Positions 11,501 to 22,600 of a stretch of 60,000 nt of DNA are shown here, one piece after another. A program made the position numbers and the translations under genes. This DNA is from Antedon mediterranea. Taxonomy: Eukaryota > Echinodermata > Crinoidea > Comatulida > Antedonidae. The notes beneath the pieces are model-generated. The model made no database searches and was not told where the DNA came from. It saw only the letters and a list, made by a program, of their open reading frames with translations. The stretch covers positions 29,786,912 through 29,846,911 of the forward strand of contig NC_092675.1 of assembly GCF_964355755.1 (NCBI RefSeq), written 5' to 3'. Numbering within the stretch: the first letter of the stretch is position 1; every line of letters starts with the position of its first letter.

Positions 11501-12663
11501 TCCATTTGCTTACATCCCATTGCTTGTAGCCTTGTATACTAGTATCAAATACATTCTTAGTTTTATCCTTAAAATTACAAACATAATATTGTAGTGGCTT
11601 CTCAACTCGTCTGTTTTCTGCGTAACAACGTTGGATTTGCTTCACCAGTTTCTTTATATCCTATACACAAATTAAGAAACAAATACATAACATAATTAGA
11701 AATACTAGAAATATTAAAAACTAAATAATGTGTTCTGCTAAAAATGTTGGATAGTGTAAGCAGAAGCATTTATTGTAAATCAAGCCTTTTCACAGGTAAA
11801 AATATCTCATACAGTAATTAGTAAACGACTTAAAATAATTAATGATGTCTCTGAAAGCACTCATGACTGGGCACGATTACGTGATACTAAGTATTTATGG
11901 TTACACACATTGGTTACACACATAGAATTGTAATATTGAAAGATTAACAATATAAATCATTATAAATATTAAAAATTACTAACCAATATATTCATGAGTT
12001 TATCATAACCACAGTCAACAACCACCTTAACGTCACTTGCGTCTGGATGGTCCATCTTACGTGTTTTATTTGGCGGAGGAACAGCACCGCTGGAACACTC
12101 GCATTCCGCAGCTAATCGTCTACGTTTCATTTTAAACTTTTCCCTTTCAGCTTTTCTGAAGATAATTGAAGAAAATATTATTAATTTAGCAAATAGATTT
12201 AATTACAATGGAGTTTTTAAAAAATGACTGACCACTGAAAATACATTGACCACAAGAATAGCAAGTGGCAGACTCATCTCATCTCAACATCTCCCAACTA
12301 ACAGTAAAATTATCTAAAACAGTTTAAACATTTTTGGAAAGGGTACTTTATTATTAAATTTATCATTATCAATTTAATTTAATTTCCTCAGACTGATTGG
12401 TAGCAAATTAAAATATGTATACACCTTCTTTCTGATCGACCCTCAAGCCATCTTGCATGTCGTCTTTGCTTCTTAAGTTGATTCTTAGATATTGGCTGAT
12501 CATCATCTACATCCAATGAATTTGGTGACTTGTTGCTATCATCAGCATCTTCTGGTAAATTCACGTTCTCTGTTGTTGTAAATTCTTGTTTTATTGTCTC
12601 ATCTTTCTCAAAATCATCTGTTGTAGTAGTAGTTGTATGCTCCTCATTTTGAATTATCTCCAT
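8586..12663 (-). CDS. TRMT10A: tRNA (guanine-9-N1) methyltransferase, TRMT10A-like
   Basis: Six exons on the minus strand: 12663-12425, 12155-11984, 11660-11514, 10118-9972, 9440-9335 and 8992-8586 (TGA). All junctions are GT-AG and in phase, giving 405 aa. Residues 1-60 are acidic and Thr-rich. A basic stretch ([20 protein letters not shown], about 62-81) is followed by the SPOUT methyltransferase fold: [30 protein letters not shown], then [11 protein letters not shown] with the catalytic-type Asp about D230, then AQLPLG and [14 protein letters not shown] of the trefoil-knot SAM site. The family methylates G9 of tRNAs with SAM. The C-terminal 100 residues are Lys/Glu/Asp-rich, longer than in the human protein (339 aa). 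[11 protein letters not shown] favours TRMT10A over 10B/10C. A probable 5' UTR acceptor lies 8 bases before the ATG (TTCTTCTTTAG on the minus strand), so a non-coding first exon is likely upstream. Confidence 0.93.
9576..9935 (-). mobile_element. 5S-rRNA-headed SINE (SINE3 type) in TRMT10A intron
   Basis: Read on the minus strand from about 9933, the first 120 bases follow 5S rRNA closely: ACGGCTTTACCACG, CACCGGTTCTCGTC, GATCACCGAAGTTAAGCG, then GGGCCTGGTTAG, CTTGGATGGGAGACC and GGGAATAACGGGTGCTGTA. These include the internal Pol III promoter (A box, intermediate element, C box). The sequence then continues into a non-5S body of about 215 bp and ends in an A-rich tail (AATAAAATAAAAAAATAAAA). 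A 5S head, body and A-rich tail are the layout of 5S-derived SINEs. It is not a functional 5S gene, because no terminator follows the 5S part and several positions differ. Confidence 0.85.
10421..11229 (-). mobile_element. 809-bp inverted-repeat DNA element with a short ORF
   Basis: The left end CAGCAATAGACACGTTTC recurs as the inverse complement at 11229. The inverted repeat extends inward some 80 bp with gaps (CTCGCGA, AGTGGGTATA and GTAAACAAAC shared). ATC flanks both ends (10418-10420, 11230-11232), a possible 3-bp target duplication. The minus strand carries an ORF whose second ATG (11125) begins [19 protein letters not shown] and continues through [19 protein letters not shown] to 10886; a GTACGT donor-like site lies inside it. 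The Cys/His-rich start may bind metal. I do not recognise the protein. It is too short to be a transposase, so the element is probably non-autonomous or carries a captured exon. Confidence 0.65.
11395..11480. mobile_element. MITE family A, right part only
   Basis: Carries the GATATGACATCATAATGTCCATATATGG-type interior and the right terminus GATAGTGTAGACAGAGCTT; the left terminus is gone. It lies in a TRMT10A intron, 33 bp from exon 11514-11660. Confidence 0.75.
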
Positions 12664-12797
12664 ATCAAAGCTAAAGAAGAAATAATAATTTTATTTATTG
12701 TTAAATTTCTGTGTATTAGTCACAAATGAGATTAAACATTAAAACATTAATCTACATTTAATGTACATTAATGTGTTAATGTATTAAACATTAAGTA

Positions 12798-12868
12798 AGC
12801 TCTGTCTACACTATCAAATATATATATATGGACACCTAATACAGTAGTTTGATAGTGTAGACAGAGCT
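12798..12868. mobile_element. MITE family A, 71-bp internally deleted copy
   Basis: Both termini (AGCTCTGTCTACACTATCAA and its inverse) are present with only about 30 bp between them. It lies about 130 bp upstream of the TRMT10A start codon, in its 5' UTR intron or promoter. Confidence 0.8.
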
Positions 12869-12871
12869 GCT

Positions 12872-14380
12872 TCAGAATAGAAATAAAAGATGAAATATGC
12901 TGAAAAAATATAGTGTAAATAAATAAATTTTTAATGTAAGTTTAAGTTTTTCTTACAAAACATGTTTCATGCCAATGCTATAACAGTAACACTCTAGATT
13001 TTTAATATCTGTTAAAAACTTTTGTCACATTCAATAAACAAAAATAATCGCAACATTATTTTCGTTTAATCTCCAACTGACATTCAGATTATTTTGTCAG
13101 AGCAGTCTGTTGTTCCAATCTTGACAAAGATTCCCAAGGCCTAAGGAAAGATTTTGTTAAAGCTATCAACAAGCTAAGCATCACTCACTTGTTGCAAAAA
13201 GCAATTTATGCACTAATATAAATAATTAATGCATCGAAAGGTAAGACTAGTTACTACTCTGACTCGCATAATAATGTTGAAAATTTAAAAATGATGACTA
13301 CAACTGTCAGTAAATCAATAATATTTACTTTTAAAAAAAAGAAGAGCATTTTGAACTATTTTATGGTACAGTATTTGGATAGAGGTGGTGGGTCACCATT
13401 TCCATCCTCCCACCCCTACGCCAAAAATAAATATAAATGTATTTATAAACATTTGTTTTCAGTAAAAGTAAAAAAATATTGAACGACTGCATTTCATGAA
13501 CCATAAATTAAATTAATTATTTGGATCAAAATAATATTGTTTTAAGATCTCAAATAATGGAAAACACTATTAATATTTATAATTATAAAGAAGTACATAA
13601 AGAGCTTGGACAGTTAAAAAAGATAGGCTCTTATGTGTGCGTTAAATTGGCAAGAGATGATTCATTTGTCAGTCTTAACAACGTCCAATCAAATTCAAAA
13701 GAAAATTACATACTGTATGCACAGTACTTTATATCATGCAACAGAACATGAAATAGCTACTGTACAAAGTATTTATTATAGTAATAATACCAAAAGTCAA
13801 GAAAAACATAGCAGGTATTGACGTGTACTGTGTTATCATTAGATTCTATTGAAAACAATGTTAGCTTCAATGGAATAATTCTGTTTCAACTGCCCTACTT
13901 TTTAATGTTGGTTGGCTCTGACACAAGAGATTTTGAAAACATTAATATGCTACAGAAGTGTAACAGTAGTATTATTTTGATTAATTGTTTACAACTGATT
14001 TTTGCAATTCATCATTTATTGAAAAATGGCCTTAATATAGTGGGTGTGATTGTGAGTGGACGTCTTTGTGTTTTAGTAGGATCTGAAAAAAGCTTTATTA
14101 ATTGAAGTATCCAAGTTTTTTTATACATTTTTGTAATTTATCAAGTTTTAACTTAAAAAAGGTGTTAGAATATAACACTCATAAGTCATATATTTGTTAT
14201 GGCCCAAAACGTCCCGCTATCGATATCATTGCAACTGCCCTCTCTGACTGTAGTTCTAGCCTACGCCTGCCTAATCTTATTAATTATTTCATTTCAGTTT
14301 TTTCAATTTTACGAACAGACACAAATTAACTGAATGAATTGGCGATAACCCAAGCAAGAAAGTTTAATAAAAAAAACTCA
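12872..14380. other. AT-rich 5' flank of TRMT10A
   Basis: Several short ORFs (13521-13751, 13818-14105, 14102-14329) follow each other here. They show no recognisable family, strong start context or splice consistency, and the base composition is that of the intergenic DNA around them. The promoter and non-coding first exon of TRMT10A probably fall in or beyond this stretch, but no TATA box or initiator stands out. Confidence 0.4.
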
Positions 14381-14384
14381 GATA

Positions 14385-14700
14385 GCTAGCTAGGCTAGGC
14401 CCAACTTAGTTATAAATATAAATAAGAGCCTTTTTAATTAATTAAAATTTAGCTAGCTTTTGCTATTTAGTTGTGTAGCTACTATCTAGGGCCTCTACTC
14501 TATGCTAGGGCCTAGCTAGTAGACCCAGGAAGCCTAGGCCCACACCTCTCTCTAGCTATTGCTAGGCCTGCCTCTAGTAGCCGTGCCTATCTAGTTCTAG
14601 GCCTATTTATTATATATAATGTAGGCCTAAACCTAGAGGCCTAGCTAGTAGGCCTAGGCCCTAGCTAGGCTAGCCTTCTTAGTAACCTTACTAAGCCTTA
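14385..14700. repeat. CTAG / TAGGCC-dense island
   Basis: About twenty CTAG words occur in roughly 310 bp, many joined as GCTAGCTAGG, GGCCTAGCTAG and TAGGCCTAGGCC. The words are scattered and not in a regular tandem period. It is far denser than elsewhere in the window, where TAGGCCTA-like words are common but isolated. Confidence 0.8.
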
Positions 14701-15300
14701 GGTTTTATATTATTTTAACAAAAGTAAGATTTACAAAGAGTTAGTGACCCAAACATTGAAACATGTGCTTACATTTATTCGATTACAGAGTACTCTAGTA
14801 GGAAAAAGAATTGTTGAAAATAAACAAATAAAACACAACAGGCTAGCGATACCCTTTATTACGGACGTCGTATACACATGGCCCTCTCTCCTCAGTCCGT
14901 CAGCTCTCAGCTCTCACGTTTTTTGAGGTACAGCATTCTCTACTTCTACGGAGCGCCATTTATGCCTTTATTTACTTCCGAAATAGAAATAGTACTACGG
15001 TAACTCTGGTTCAGTGGACCAAATTTAGCACCAGTAGAGCACATACAGTGATTATATAAAATAGAAATAAGTCACTAAAAATGTTAATATCTTTTCGTAT
15101 GTTAATACACTGTGCTCAAGTGGACCAAATTTGGAGCCAGTGGAGCACAGTGATATGAAATAGAAATAAGGGACTGAATTTTAATATCTTTTCGTATTAA
15201 GCATATTTGAATAGGCTACCTACCGGTATGGTACCATACATGTTCGACAATACAGTGTCACATATTTCTATTAAAAAAAAAGAAATATTAAAAAAAAAAT

Positions 15301-15372
15301 ATCCGTCGAGGTTCGAACCCCAGCCGACAGCACTCAAAACTGAGCATTACCCGTTACGCCACCAAGTACATG
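15301..15372 (-). mobile_element. tRNA-like sequence / SINE head
   Basis: On the minus strand GTGGCGTAACGGGTAATGC matches an A box region and GGGGTTCGAACC is a good B box/T-loop. A T10 run follows within a few bases, which would end Pol III transcription. The anticodon arm folds as a 4-bp stem with a 4-base loop (CTCA-GTTT-TGAG), not a canonical 7-base loop. It is therefore a tRNA-derived relic or SINE head and not a working tRNA. Confidence 0.5.
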
Positions 15373-15463
15373 ACTGGAAAGCTGATAATAGTCTATTTAT
15401 ACGTGTATTACGTAATTGATCATTACGTCATAAATATCCTATTAACCTTGCTAAAACCAAAAT

Positions 15464-15535
15464 GATCAGTTAGCTCAGTCGTCTGAGCGTCGTGTTAACA
15501 ACACGTATGTCGTGAGTTCGATTCCCACGCTGGTC
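15464..15535 (+). tRNA. tRNA-Val(AAC)-like gene or SINE head
   Basis: Seventy-two bases fold as a cloverleaf. The acceptor GATCAGT pairs with GCTGGTC at all seven positions (two G-T). The D stem GCTC/GAGC is perfect. The anticodon loop TTAACAA gives AAC (Val) on a 4-bp stem with one T-T mismatch, and the T arm GTGAG-TTCGATT-CCCAC has one A-C mismatch. A and B boxes are intact. It lies inside a repeat-rich composite, and the next 170 bp hold an unrelated body with its own inverted repeat (CCACCACACATCA / TGATGTGGTGG). A tRNA-headed SINE is at least as likely as a functional tRNA gene. Confidence 0.5.
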
Positions 15536-15856
15536 GGTGGAATAGAGTTAAGGCTATGCGAGCCACTGTGTTTGGGGTTCACAGATCATACGTCCCCCTT
15601 TCCACCACACATCATGAGGCGACAACATCAATGCATCTGGTGATGTGGTGGAAACGACCCCAAAAGGCTGTGGCAGGGCCTTAGTGCTGAGGCAGGGAGA
15701 GCACATTTACCATCTTTTTTTTTTGGCTCTCGCAAACTGCTTTGGTGGTTTAAATTTTATGTTTAGCGCCCTCAATTTATTTTAACGTAAAAAAAGGGAA
15801 TTAATTCTCTTCGTTACGTGCTTATAAGAGAATTCATTTTATCTCATCGTAGTTTG

Positions 15857-16765
15857 GTATGCAGTGCGTTTGTTATGCAAATGAGTGTGCACATGTGCTG
15901 TGGGAAAGATGGTATTGTTAGTCATTCGCGATCAACACACAACACTGTTCAATTTTTATTTTGTTAATCTTTTACATTAGAATTGTAATTCCACCGTTTC
16001 ACATTATAGTGTACTTTTAAATATCCGTTTCATGCAAGATATTGTATTGTAGGCCTACTAATATGTTGTGAATAAAAGTTTATGGTAGAATAAATAAATA
16101 AATATGTTTTAAGCAGATCTTCGAAATTTAAGCATCATTATGAAGTCGAGTTTTTTAAAACCCAACCTAAAATTCGCATCTGGATAGTTGAAATTTAACA
16201 TTATAATTATCAAAGGTGATATGATAATTCTAATTGTTTTCTAAATTATAGAAACATTAAAATTAGTAAGTAGGCTTGTGTGTGCTAGCTCTGTTTGTAT
16301 TTCATAGTTTTGTTTTGTTGAATTACCGTCACGGCCGCGTGCATTGCATGTCTCACACTTGGGAAACAATCACCATTGTATGACTGGTCCTGAAGACTTT
16401 TATATTTCGTTTCATAATTTCCGCCGGGGACTAAGCTTTCATTCTTAGCTCTGCCCCAAACATGGTGAGCTTAAATGGAGACCTAATATTTAATTTCCTA
16501 TTTCAAGAAATATTTTTTTTCAAAATTGTCTTTGCTCAGCCCCAATCATGGTGGGGTTGTGAAGACTCTTATATATCATGTTTCAAAATACTATAGGTGT
16601 CATTTCTGGGGACCTTGTAGATATTTTAAACAGTTTGGTAAGCCCTGCGTTGTTATGCAAATGAGTTTGTGCAGGTGTAATGGGAAAGATGGTATTGTTA
16701 GTCCTTCGCGGTGAACACGCCACAAAATTAAATTTAAAAGTTAAATTTTGATTTTGTTAATCTTT
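15857..16765. repeat. Diverged direct duplication (two ~120-bp copies)
   Basis: GTTATGCAAATGAGTTTGTG, GGGAAAGATGGTATTGTTAG and TTTTGTTAATCTTT occur in the same order at 15870-15985 and 16650-16765. Between them GAAGACTTTTATATTTCGTT / GAAGACTCTTATATATCATG and a CCCCAA.CATGGTG block also repeat (16390-16600). ATGCAAAT, the octamer word, is present in both copies. Confidence 0.65.
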
Positions 16766-17899
16766 ATTAGAAATTCAAATCATGTAAAGATACAATTTTC
16801 CGGGCGGGAATCTAGAAACTCCCCTCCTTTAGTTTAGTGATATAAAATAGAAATAAGTCACAAGTGGACCCAATTTGGTACCAGGGAAGCACAGTGATAT
16901 AAAATTGAAATAAGTCACTGAATTGTAATATCTTTTCGTATAAAACACTGTGCTCAAATGGACACAATTTGGTACCAGGGGAGCAGTGATATAAAATAGA
17001 AATAAAGTCACTCAAGTTTCAATCTTTTCGTATGTTAATACAGTGTGCTCAAGTGGACCCAATTTGGCGCCAGTGGATTTTTTTTTAAATGGAAAATAAT
17101 GAATATTGTTTTTCTTTTATTTTGAAAGAGAGATATTGGGTCCACTTGAGCAGTTACCGTAGTACTATTTCTATTATTGAAGTTAATAAAGGCATAAATG
17201 GCGCTCCGTAGAGAAGTAGAGAATGCTCCAGTCGTCAGAATGACGCTCTGAATATACCTCGTTTTTTTAACAGGAGGTTCGTCCAGACGCTTCATCATAC
17301 GTACCACATAACGTCTGGATTTATTAATCCTTTTCTGATAATTATTATTAACTTGAAAACGAAAACTTTACTTTACAGTGTTTTAAACTTGTTATTACAT
17401 ATGTATTGAATTTGAAAAACTAAAGGAGAAAAAATCAAACTACTATTGAGTTATTTTAAAAAAGTTAACTTTTTTGTTGAAGTGCGCCGAAAAGAATATG
17501 AAATTTTGAATAGTTTCAACAAAAAAGCTCACATAAAACTGCTCATATAAAAAGACAAAATAAAAAGAAAGCGAACCTCCCCCACCTCTAGGCAATCTGC
17601 TTCCGGTTTCAGACCTACTATTTTTTTTTATTACGGCAAATAGAATCCAATTGTTGGACAAAATGTATGTTACATAAATTGCATATTCAACATTTTTGAC
17701 AATTTTAAACATAGTCTACAATTTTTAAATGTTACTATTAACATTTTTTTTATTGAAATATGTTATATGTAACGTACAAGATGAGCCGGAGAAATTTGAT
17801 TACAGGACTGTACTATAATAGCTAAACAACAACAGCTGCCTTAAGTCATATCATAATTACAAGAATGGTTAGAATTACAAACTGGTATGAGCAAGGAAT

Positions 17900-18018
17900 G
17901 AACGAGTAAGAGAGCCGGGGTGCCTATTGCTTCGTTAGGAAGATGATCATCGGCTGATGATGATGAGGAGGATACGGGGGAGGATACATATTCCTACATC
18001 AAACATGGAAATAGCTTC
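17900..18018 (+). other. Candidate 5' exon with donor at 18019
   Basis: A relatively GC-rich patch ends TCG|GTAAGTCACG, a strong donor. An ATG 15 bases before it would start ATG GAA ATA GCT TCG. Nothing identifies a gene; it could be an untranslated first exon of the kinase gene 11.5 kb downstream. Confidence 0.2.
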
Positions 18019-18252
18019 GGTAAGTCACGTGTATTTGTGGCCTGTTATACTCTAATAATCGTATACCGATAAATATTAATTTCTAAAATTCTAAGCTATG
18101 CTACTATACTATTACTTAGCTATTATAGAGTACCGGTATATTTCAAATTTGTTAGACGTGTCTGCCTGGACTTATAGTGCCTTATTCACAACCCAACTGT
18201 GAATGTACAGCATTAATGATAACGTTTGAAAAATTTCATCTGGTTGTGGAAT

Positions 18253-18321
18253 AATTAAATAAAATTTCTTTTTGAACAACCAAAAACTTTTTGGTTGTTC
18301 AAAAAGAAATTTTATTTAATT
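18253..18321. repeat. 69-bp perfect palindrome
   Basis: Two 34-bp arms that match without error surround a single C at 18287 (inner arms GAACAACCAAAAA / TTTTTGGTTGTTC). The structure could extrude as a cruciform. TAATTA lies at both outer edges (18252-18257, 18317-18322) and could be a target duplication, though that word is self-complementary. Confidence 0.95.
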
Positions 18322-18443
18322 AATGATAACATTTTAAACTTTTAAGTCCGCGGTGATGTGTCTATCCAAATTGTAATAAAAACCACATTATATTTAAATG
18401 CCTGGGTTGGGAAACCGCTCACGTCTCAATTAAGATAAATAAC

Positions 18444-18475
18444 ATGGCGGCGCAAACTGTTGACCAGCAGGAAAT
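18444..18475 (+). CDS. Candidate alternative first coding exon (MAAQTVDQQE)
   Basis: AACATGGCGGCG gives a start with A at -3 and G at +4. Ten codons follow, then AAT|GTAAGTCC, a near-ideal donor. The exon ends in phase 2. The acceptor of the second PRKG2 coding exon (32564) is also phase 2, so it could splice there in frame and yield a kinase isoform without the zipper. No homology supports this; it could equally belong to another gene or be chance. Confidence 0.25.
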
Positions 18476-19479
18476 GTAAGTCCAGTGTGCTGTGGCGTTA
18501 TGAAATGGTTTGTCTTGGTGGATTATGGTTTGTCCTGGTGCGGGGTATTAAGCAATGACATTTCCCTTTTCTGGTTGCTGCACTGAATCTACCACAGTCT
18601 TAATTTGCATATCAATGTCAGTTGACTAAGGTTTCATGTTGTTTGAAATGAATAGGCCTAAAGTCTACAGGTTTCATACATATTAAATACAGTTTTGAAT
18701 TACTTGTTTAAAACATAATAACGTGTCGTGATGTTGTTTTATTTAGTTTTTTACGTACACCGTGTTGATTTTGATTTTTTAAACTTCAATTATGATTTTA
18801 AATTGCAATAAAAATGATTCGTATTCATTTTGTTTTACTTAGTTTAGGAAGGTACCGTTGATTTTGTTTATATTTTACTACATAAATTCATTGTATAGCC
18901 GATTGTGATTTAAAGTCAGATTTACAAATTACAGAGTAAAATCAAATAGGCCTACAATTATTCAGATTTTTAATAACATTTTTTTTAATCAATGACATGC
19001 CCTATCAAAAGGTGGTGTAGTGGAACCAAAACGTTCCTGTTATAGGTTATGTTTTTCTCTCTCCTGGTAAAATTAATTTAAATATTTCCAGTGAAAGATT
19101 TAAGGTCTCCTGGTCAAGTGTGTTCAAGTGTTCAATAACATATATTCAATAATAATGATGGTATGGTATTAGTCGGATCAAGATTAGAAGTGGGTACTTT
19201 TCTCAACTTGACCCTTGACCCTTGACCCTTGCTACAATACAATGTAAAATAAAAATAGCAACAAATTGAATTAAATTAAATTAAATAAATATGTAATCAA
19301 TTAATCATGGAAAGGAGACAAATACAAATGTTTTATATTTTTCTTTAAAATATGTAACGAAACAGATTGTTTTATATAATTTTCTAGCTTATTACACAAA
19401 TGCGGATCTGTCTGTTACAATGATAAATTTATTGATTATTATTATTTAATAATTGATTCTAAATTGTTTGTGCTTTATT

Positions 19480-19610
19480 TTATCTTTATAAATTATATAT
19501 TTATTTTAATTGTTACATGTTTATATCTTGTAATGATGTATTTCTGTGATCAGCTTCGGCTGGATGGACCACCCTCGTAAAATATTATTGAAATAAAAAA
19601 TAAACTTTTC
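19480..19610 (+). mobile_element. LINE 3' tail with CAGC-TTCG-GCTG hairpin
   Basis: CAGCTTCGGCTG at 19551-19562 folds into a stem closed by a TTCG tetraloop. It is followed by GGACCACCCTCGTAAA and an A-rich end (ATTGAAATAAAAAATAAA). The same hairpin plus CTCGTTAAA plus A-rich end occurs at 29212-29275. This is the usual shape of CR1/L2-group LINE 3' termini, where the hairpin is the likely reverse-transcriptase recognition site. No coding part remains. Confidence 0.5.
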
Positions 19611-22600
19611 TTGAGCAAAACATTGTATACTTCTTAAATTGTAATCATGGGTTCTATCAACATTTGTAAACATAACAAGTATATTATACAAACAGGGAGT
19701 TTGTTTTGATAAAACATATAATACAGTAGTATATAAAACAAGTACTATTTAACGATCGTTTAATAGTGCGTACTATTTTACGCCATGTGACCCACAATCG
19801 TCCAATCCAATGACAGGAATTTATTTAGGTGTTATATAATAATTATATAATAATGTTTGTATCGTCAATTATGAGGTCTCGTAATGCGTATTGAATGACT
19901 TCATTGCAGCTAATACTGATTGAGGAAGAAGTGCTGAAATTTGACTGTAAATAATAGCTTTCAATTAGTTTAAGCCTAATTAGTCTGCATGTCCTCGTCT
20001 TGAGTGTTGTTGGAACAAATACAGTATTCTTAAAATAAAGTACTCAAATAATACATTGTCGTTGTGTTTTTCATTAATGATGAGGTCAACATTCAACCGT
20101 ATTAAGTGACCTTTTAAATGATAACTGCGGGAGTTAATTATACTATAGACAAATAATGCATCGATGGTATAATTAAGATATGTCCTTACTTAGTCCCTTT
20201 CATAACCAGTATTTGAATATTATAGCGCTTGCTGTCTACAAGGATGTAGCCTCCGATTACATTTTAGTCAATTAAAATCAACATTTATTTCCAAAATGTT
20301 GGCGTCTCCAAAAAAGCAAAAGCTTGTGTCAGGGACGCCAAAACAAAACAGACAAAAGCAAACAAAACATATATAATATAAGACACAGAAATAAAAATAA
20401 ATAGTAGGCGTGATTAACGCTTCGACAGCCATCATGATACAATATATAAATATATTGTATGTAATATTTGTGGCGTTAAATAACTTAAACTATAAGGTAC
20501 GATTATAGATAGTCGGTGCATTGCATCCATCAAAATAGAAAAAAAAAAGATTTAAAATTACAAAATATTTGAGGGAAATATACATTAAAAATACAAATCC
20601 AATTTTCTAAAAAGTAAGATATCAAATCTCTCTCAATTAAAATAGAGAGTTTAGTTTTGGACATTCAAGGACAACGTAGCATTCAATTATTTACGTAATT
20701 TCATAGTTTTTCCATTTCCATTTTAACAAAATAAGAACGGGTTATAAGTTCTAAACTTTGTTCTTATCTGATCATCAATGTATGTCAAATACAATAAGAT
20801 GCACCAGAATGGTTAGGCCTACAGCAAGATGCTTGATAACGGCAAAGATCATAGCCCGCCGCCGCATATAAGATGTTTATTATATCTGCTAAATGTCCTA
20901 TTTAATTTATGTGGACAAAGTAAAGCTTGTTGTCAGATAGACGAAGGCAATTGATCTTTGATTGAAATTCATTACCGTTCAACCATAGTAGAATACAATA
21001 AACAAAATATACTAGGAATTGGTCGGCGTGTTTCTTTGATCTTTCTTGCGATGTTTTTTTTTAATGAAAGAGTAACTTCATTTGTTGTAAGATGTTTGTT
21101 TACCTTACAGTCGGTCAGAAAAAAATGATAACTTTTGGGTTCATTTTTATTCGTGGATTGGAGCACCATTGAACAGCTTGTAAAACACAAACAAGAATCA
21201 TTTGTTTTGGTTAAAGAAGTTGATGTAAACCAATCAGAATGGACGTTACAAAACATGTTTGGCTACTTACATTGTCTGCGCAAAGACCAATCACAGATAA
21301 CGTATTACTTGTCAATAGATATCCAATCAGAGTAATGGGATTTTATCAAAGCATATTAATATAAGAATAGTGGTTATAGTATTATTGAGCTATTTAGATT
21401 GTGTAGCAAAGCATCAAATACACTATAGACGTGCTTACTGTACTGCTCACTTAATGACATTTTCGTGTGGAAAAACAAGTTAATATTTCGTGAGTTGTTC
21501 ATTCTGTTAATATTTTGTTAATAGTTTAAATATTTTATTTTATATTTTAGTATACATACTGTGAGCCTTTACGTTTTGATTTAGCTTTTTGCTTATTTTA
21601 TTTGTATCTCAATTGATATTTAATCACTGATACCCACATCATTGTCATTTTCAGTAATTTGCCTTTGGTATGTGTATACTGTATCTAATTCAAAATATTT
21701 AATAACTTTATAATCATTGACAAAATGCATCGGTAGCCTCCGATTGCAATGTTTTTTTTACATGGCCAGGCCTACTATACTAGACGAGTAAGTGTAGTGT
21801 TAAAGTGTTTATTGCTTATATTTTCTTCGACTTTGGTAACATTTATTTAACCAATAGAACATAAACATTTGTAATAGCGGTTAGAATCATGGTTCGGTCA
21901 AGATATGCACGAATACGATGGAATGTATTTGATAACGATTCTTCATCGCTTCTCGTCTTCTTCATGTCTTTCCTCACTTGCATGCAATCTTTATGACACT
22001 TATTTGACCTTAAAATTACCTTGAATTATGTTTCTTAAAAAACTACTACATTGATTAGTAAATTCGACAAAGTTACGTACGTCATTATTGATACAGAAGA
22101 GAGGTGAAGTTGTTGAAAACTATCTCTAATCAGTATTTAAAGTGTGTGACATTACCTGTTGCTGTATTCTATTCTGAAGCGTGACGACAAATTCGTCGTT
22201 ACCACTATTTGGTTTTAATCTTATCTTAGGCAAAGAAAGACAATTTGTGACTAATGTCTATATATGTATCACACATGAAAACAAAATTGTCAAATTCTCA
22301 AGAACTATAAATTAAATTGTAATGCTATTTTTAAATAACTAACTTGAATAACTACTACTACTTTGGCATTTCTTTTATTAAACGGTTGACTTGACTAATA
22401 ATCAGTAACTGATTGTAATCTGCAACACAGTACCCTGGTTAAACACAGGTAAGTGCATACTTAAACATTCTCAATAACTTCTTGTTTACTAAGTCGTTGA
22501 AGACGTGTCCGTCATAGGTTTCAGATGTATAATTATTAAGCAATGGTTATATTAGCGCCTGTCACTGTGACTGTCGTGTTTATATAGTTATTCGATTATA

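Larger units (their letters stand above)
14933..17226. mobile_element. 2.3-kb inverted-repeat composite (probable DNA transposon)
   Basis: The sequence from 14933 (GCATTCTCTACTTCT, ACGGAGCGCCATTTATGCC, TAGTACTACGGTAACT) returns inverted at about 17131-17226. The arms are roughly 85-95 bp with small indels. Just inside each arm lies the same ~90-bp tandem repeat (GTGATATAAAATAGAAATAA, ATCTTTTCGTAT, GTGCTCAAGTGGACC), about two copies at 15010-15200 and three at 16840-17080, in the same orientation. The middle holds two tRNA-like sequences and a ~120-bp direct duplication (15857-15985 and 16637-16765). No transposase ORF is present. A non-autonomous DNA transposon carrying later insertions is the simplest reading. 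Confidence 0.6.

Noticed and set aside
13521-14329. Three successive ORFs suggesting a gene
   Set aside because: Different frames, no family similarity, AT-rich intergenic composition and no splice signals that join them.
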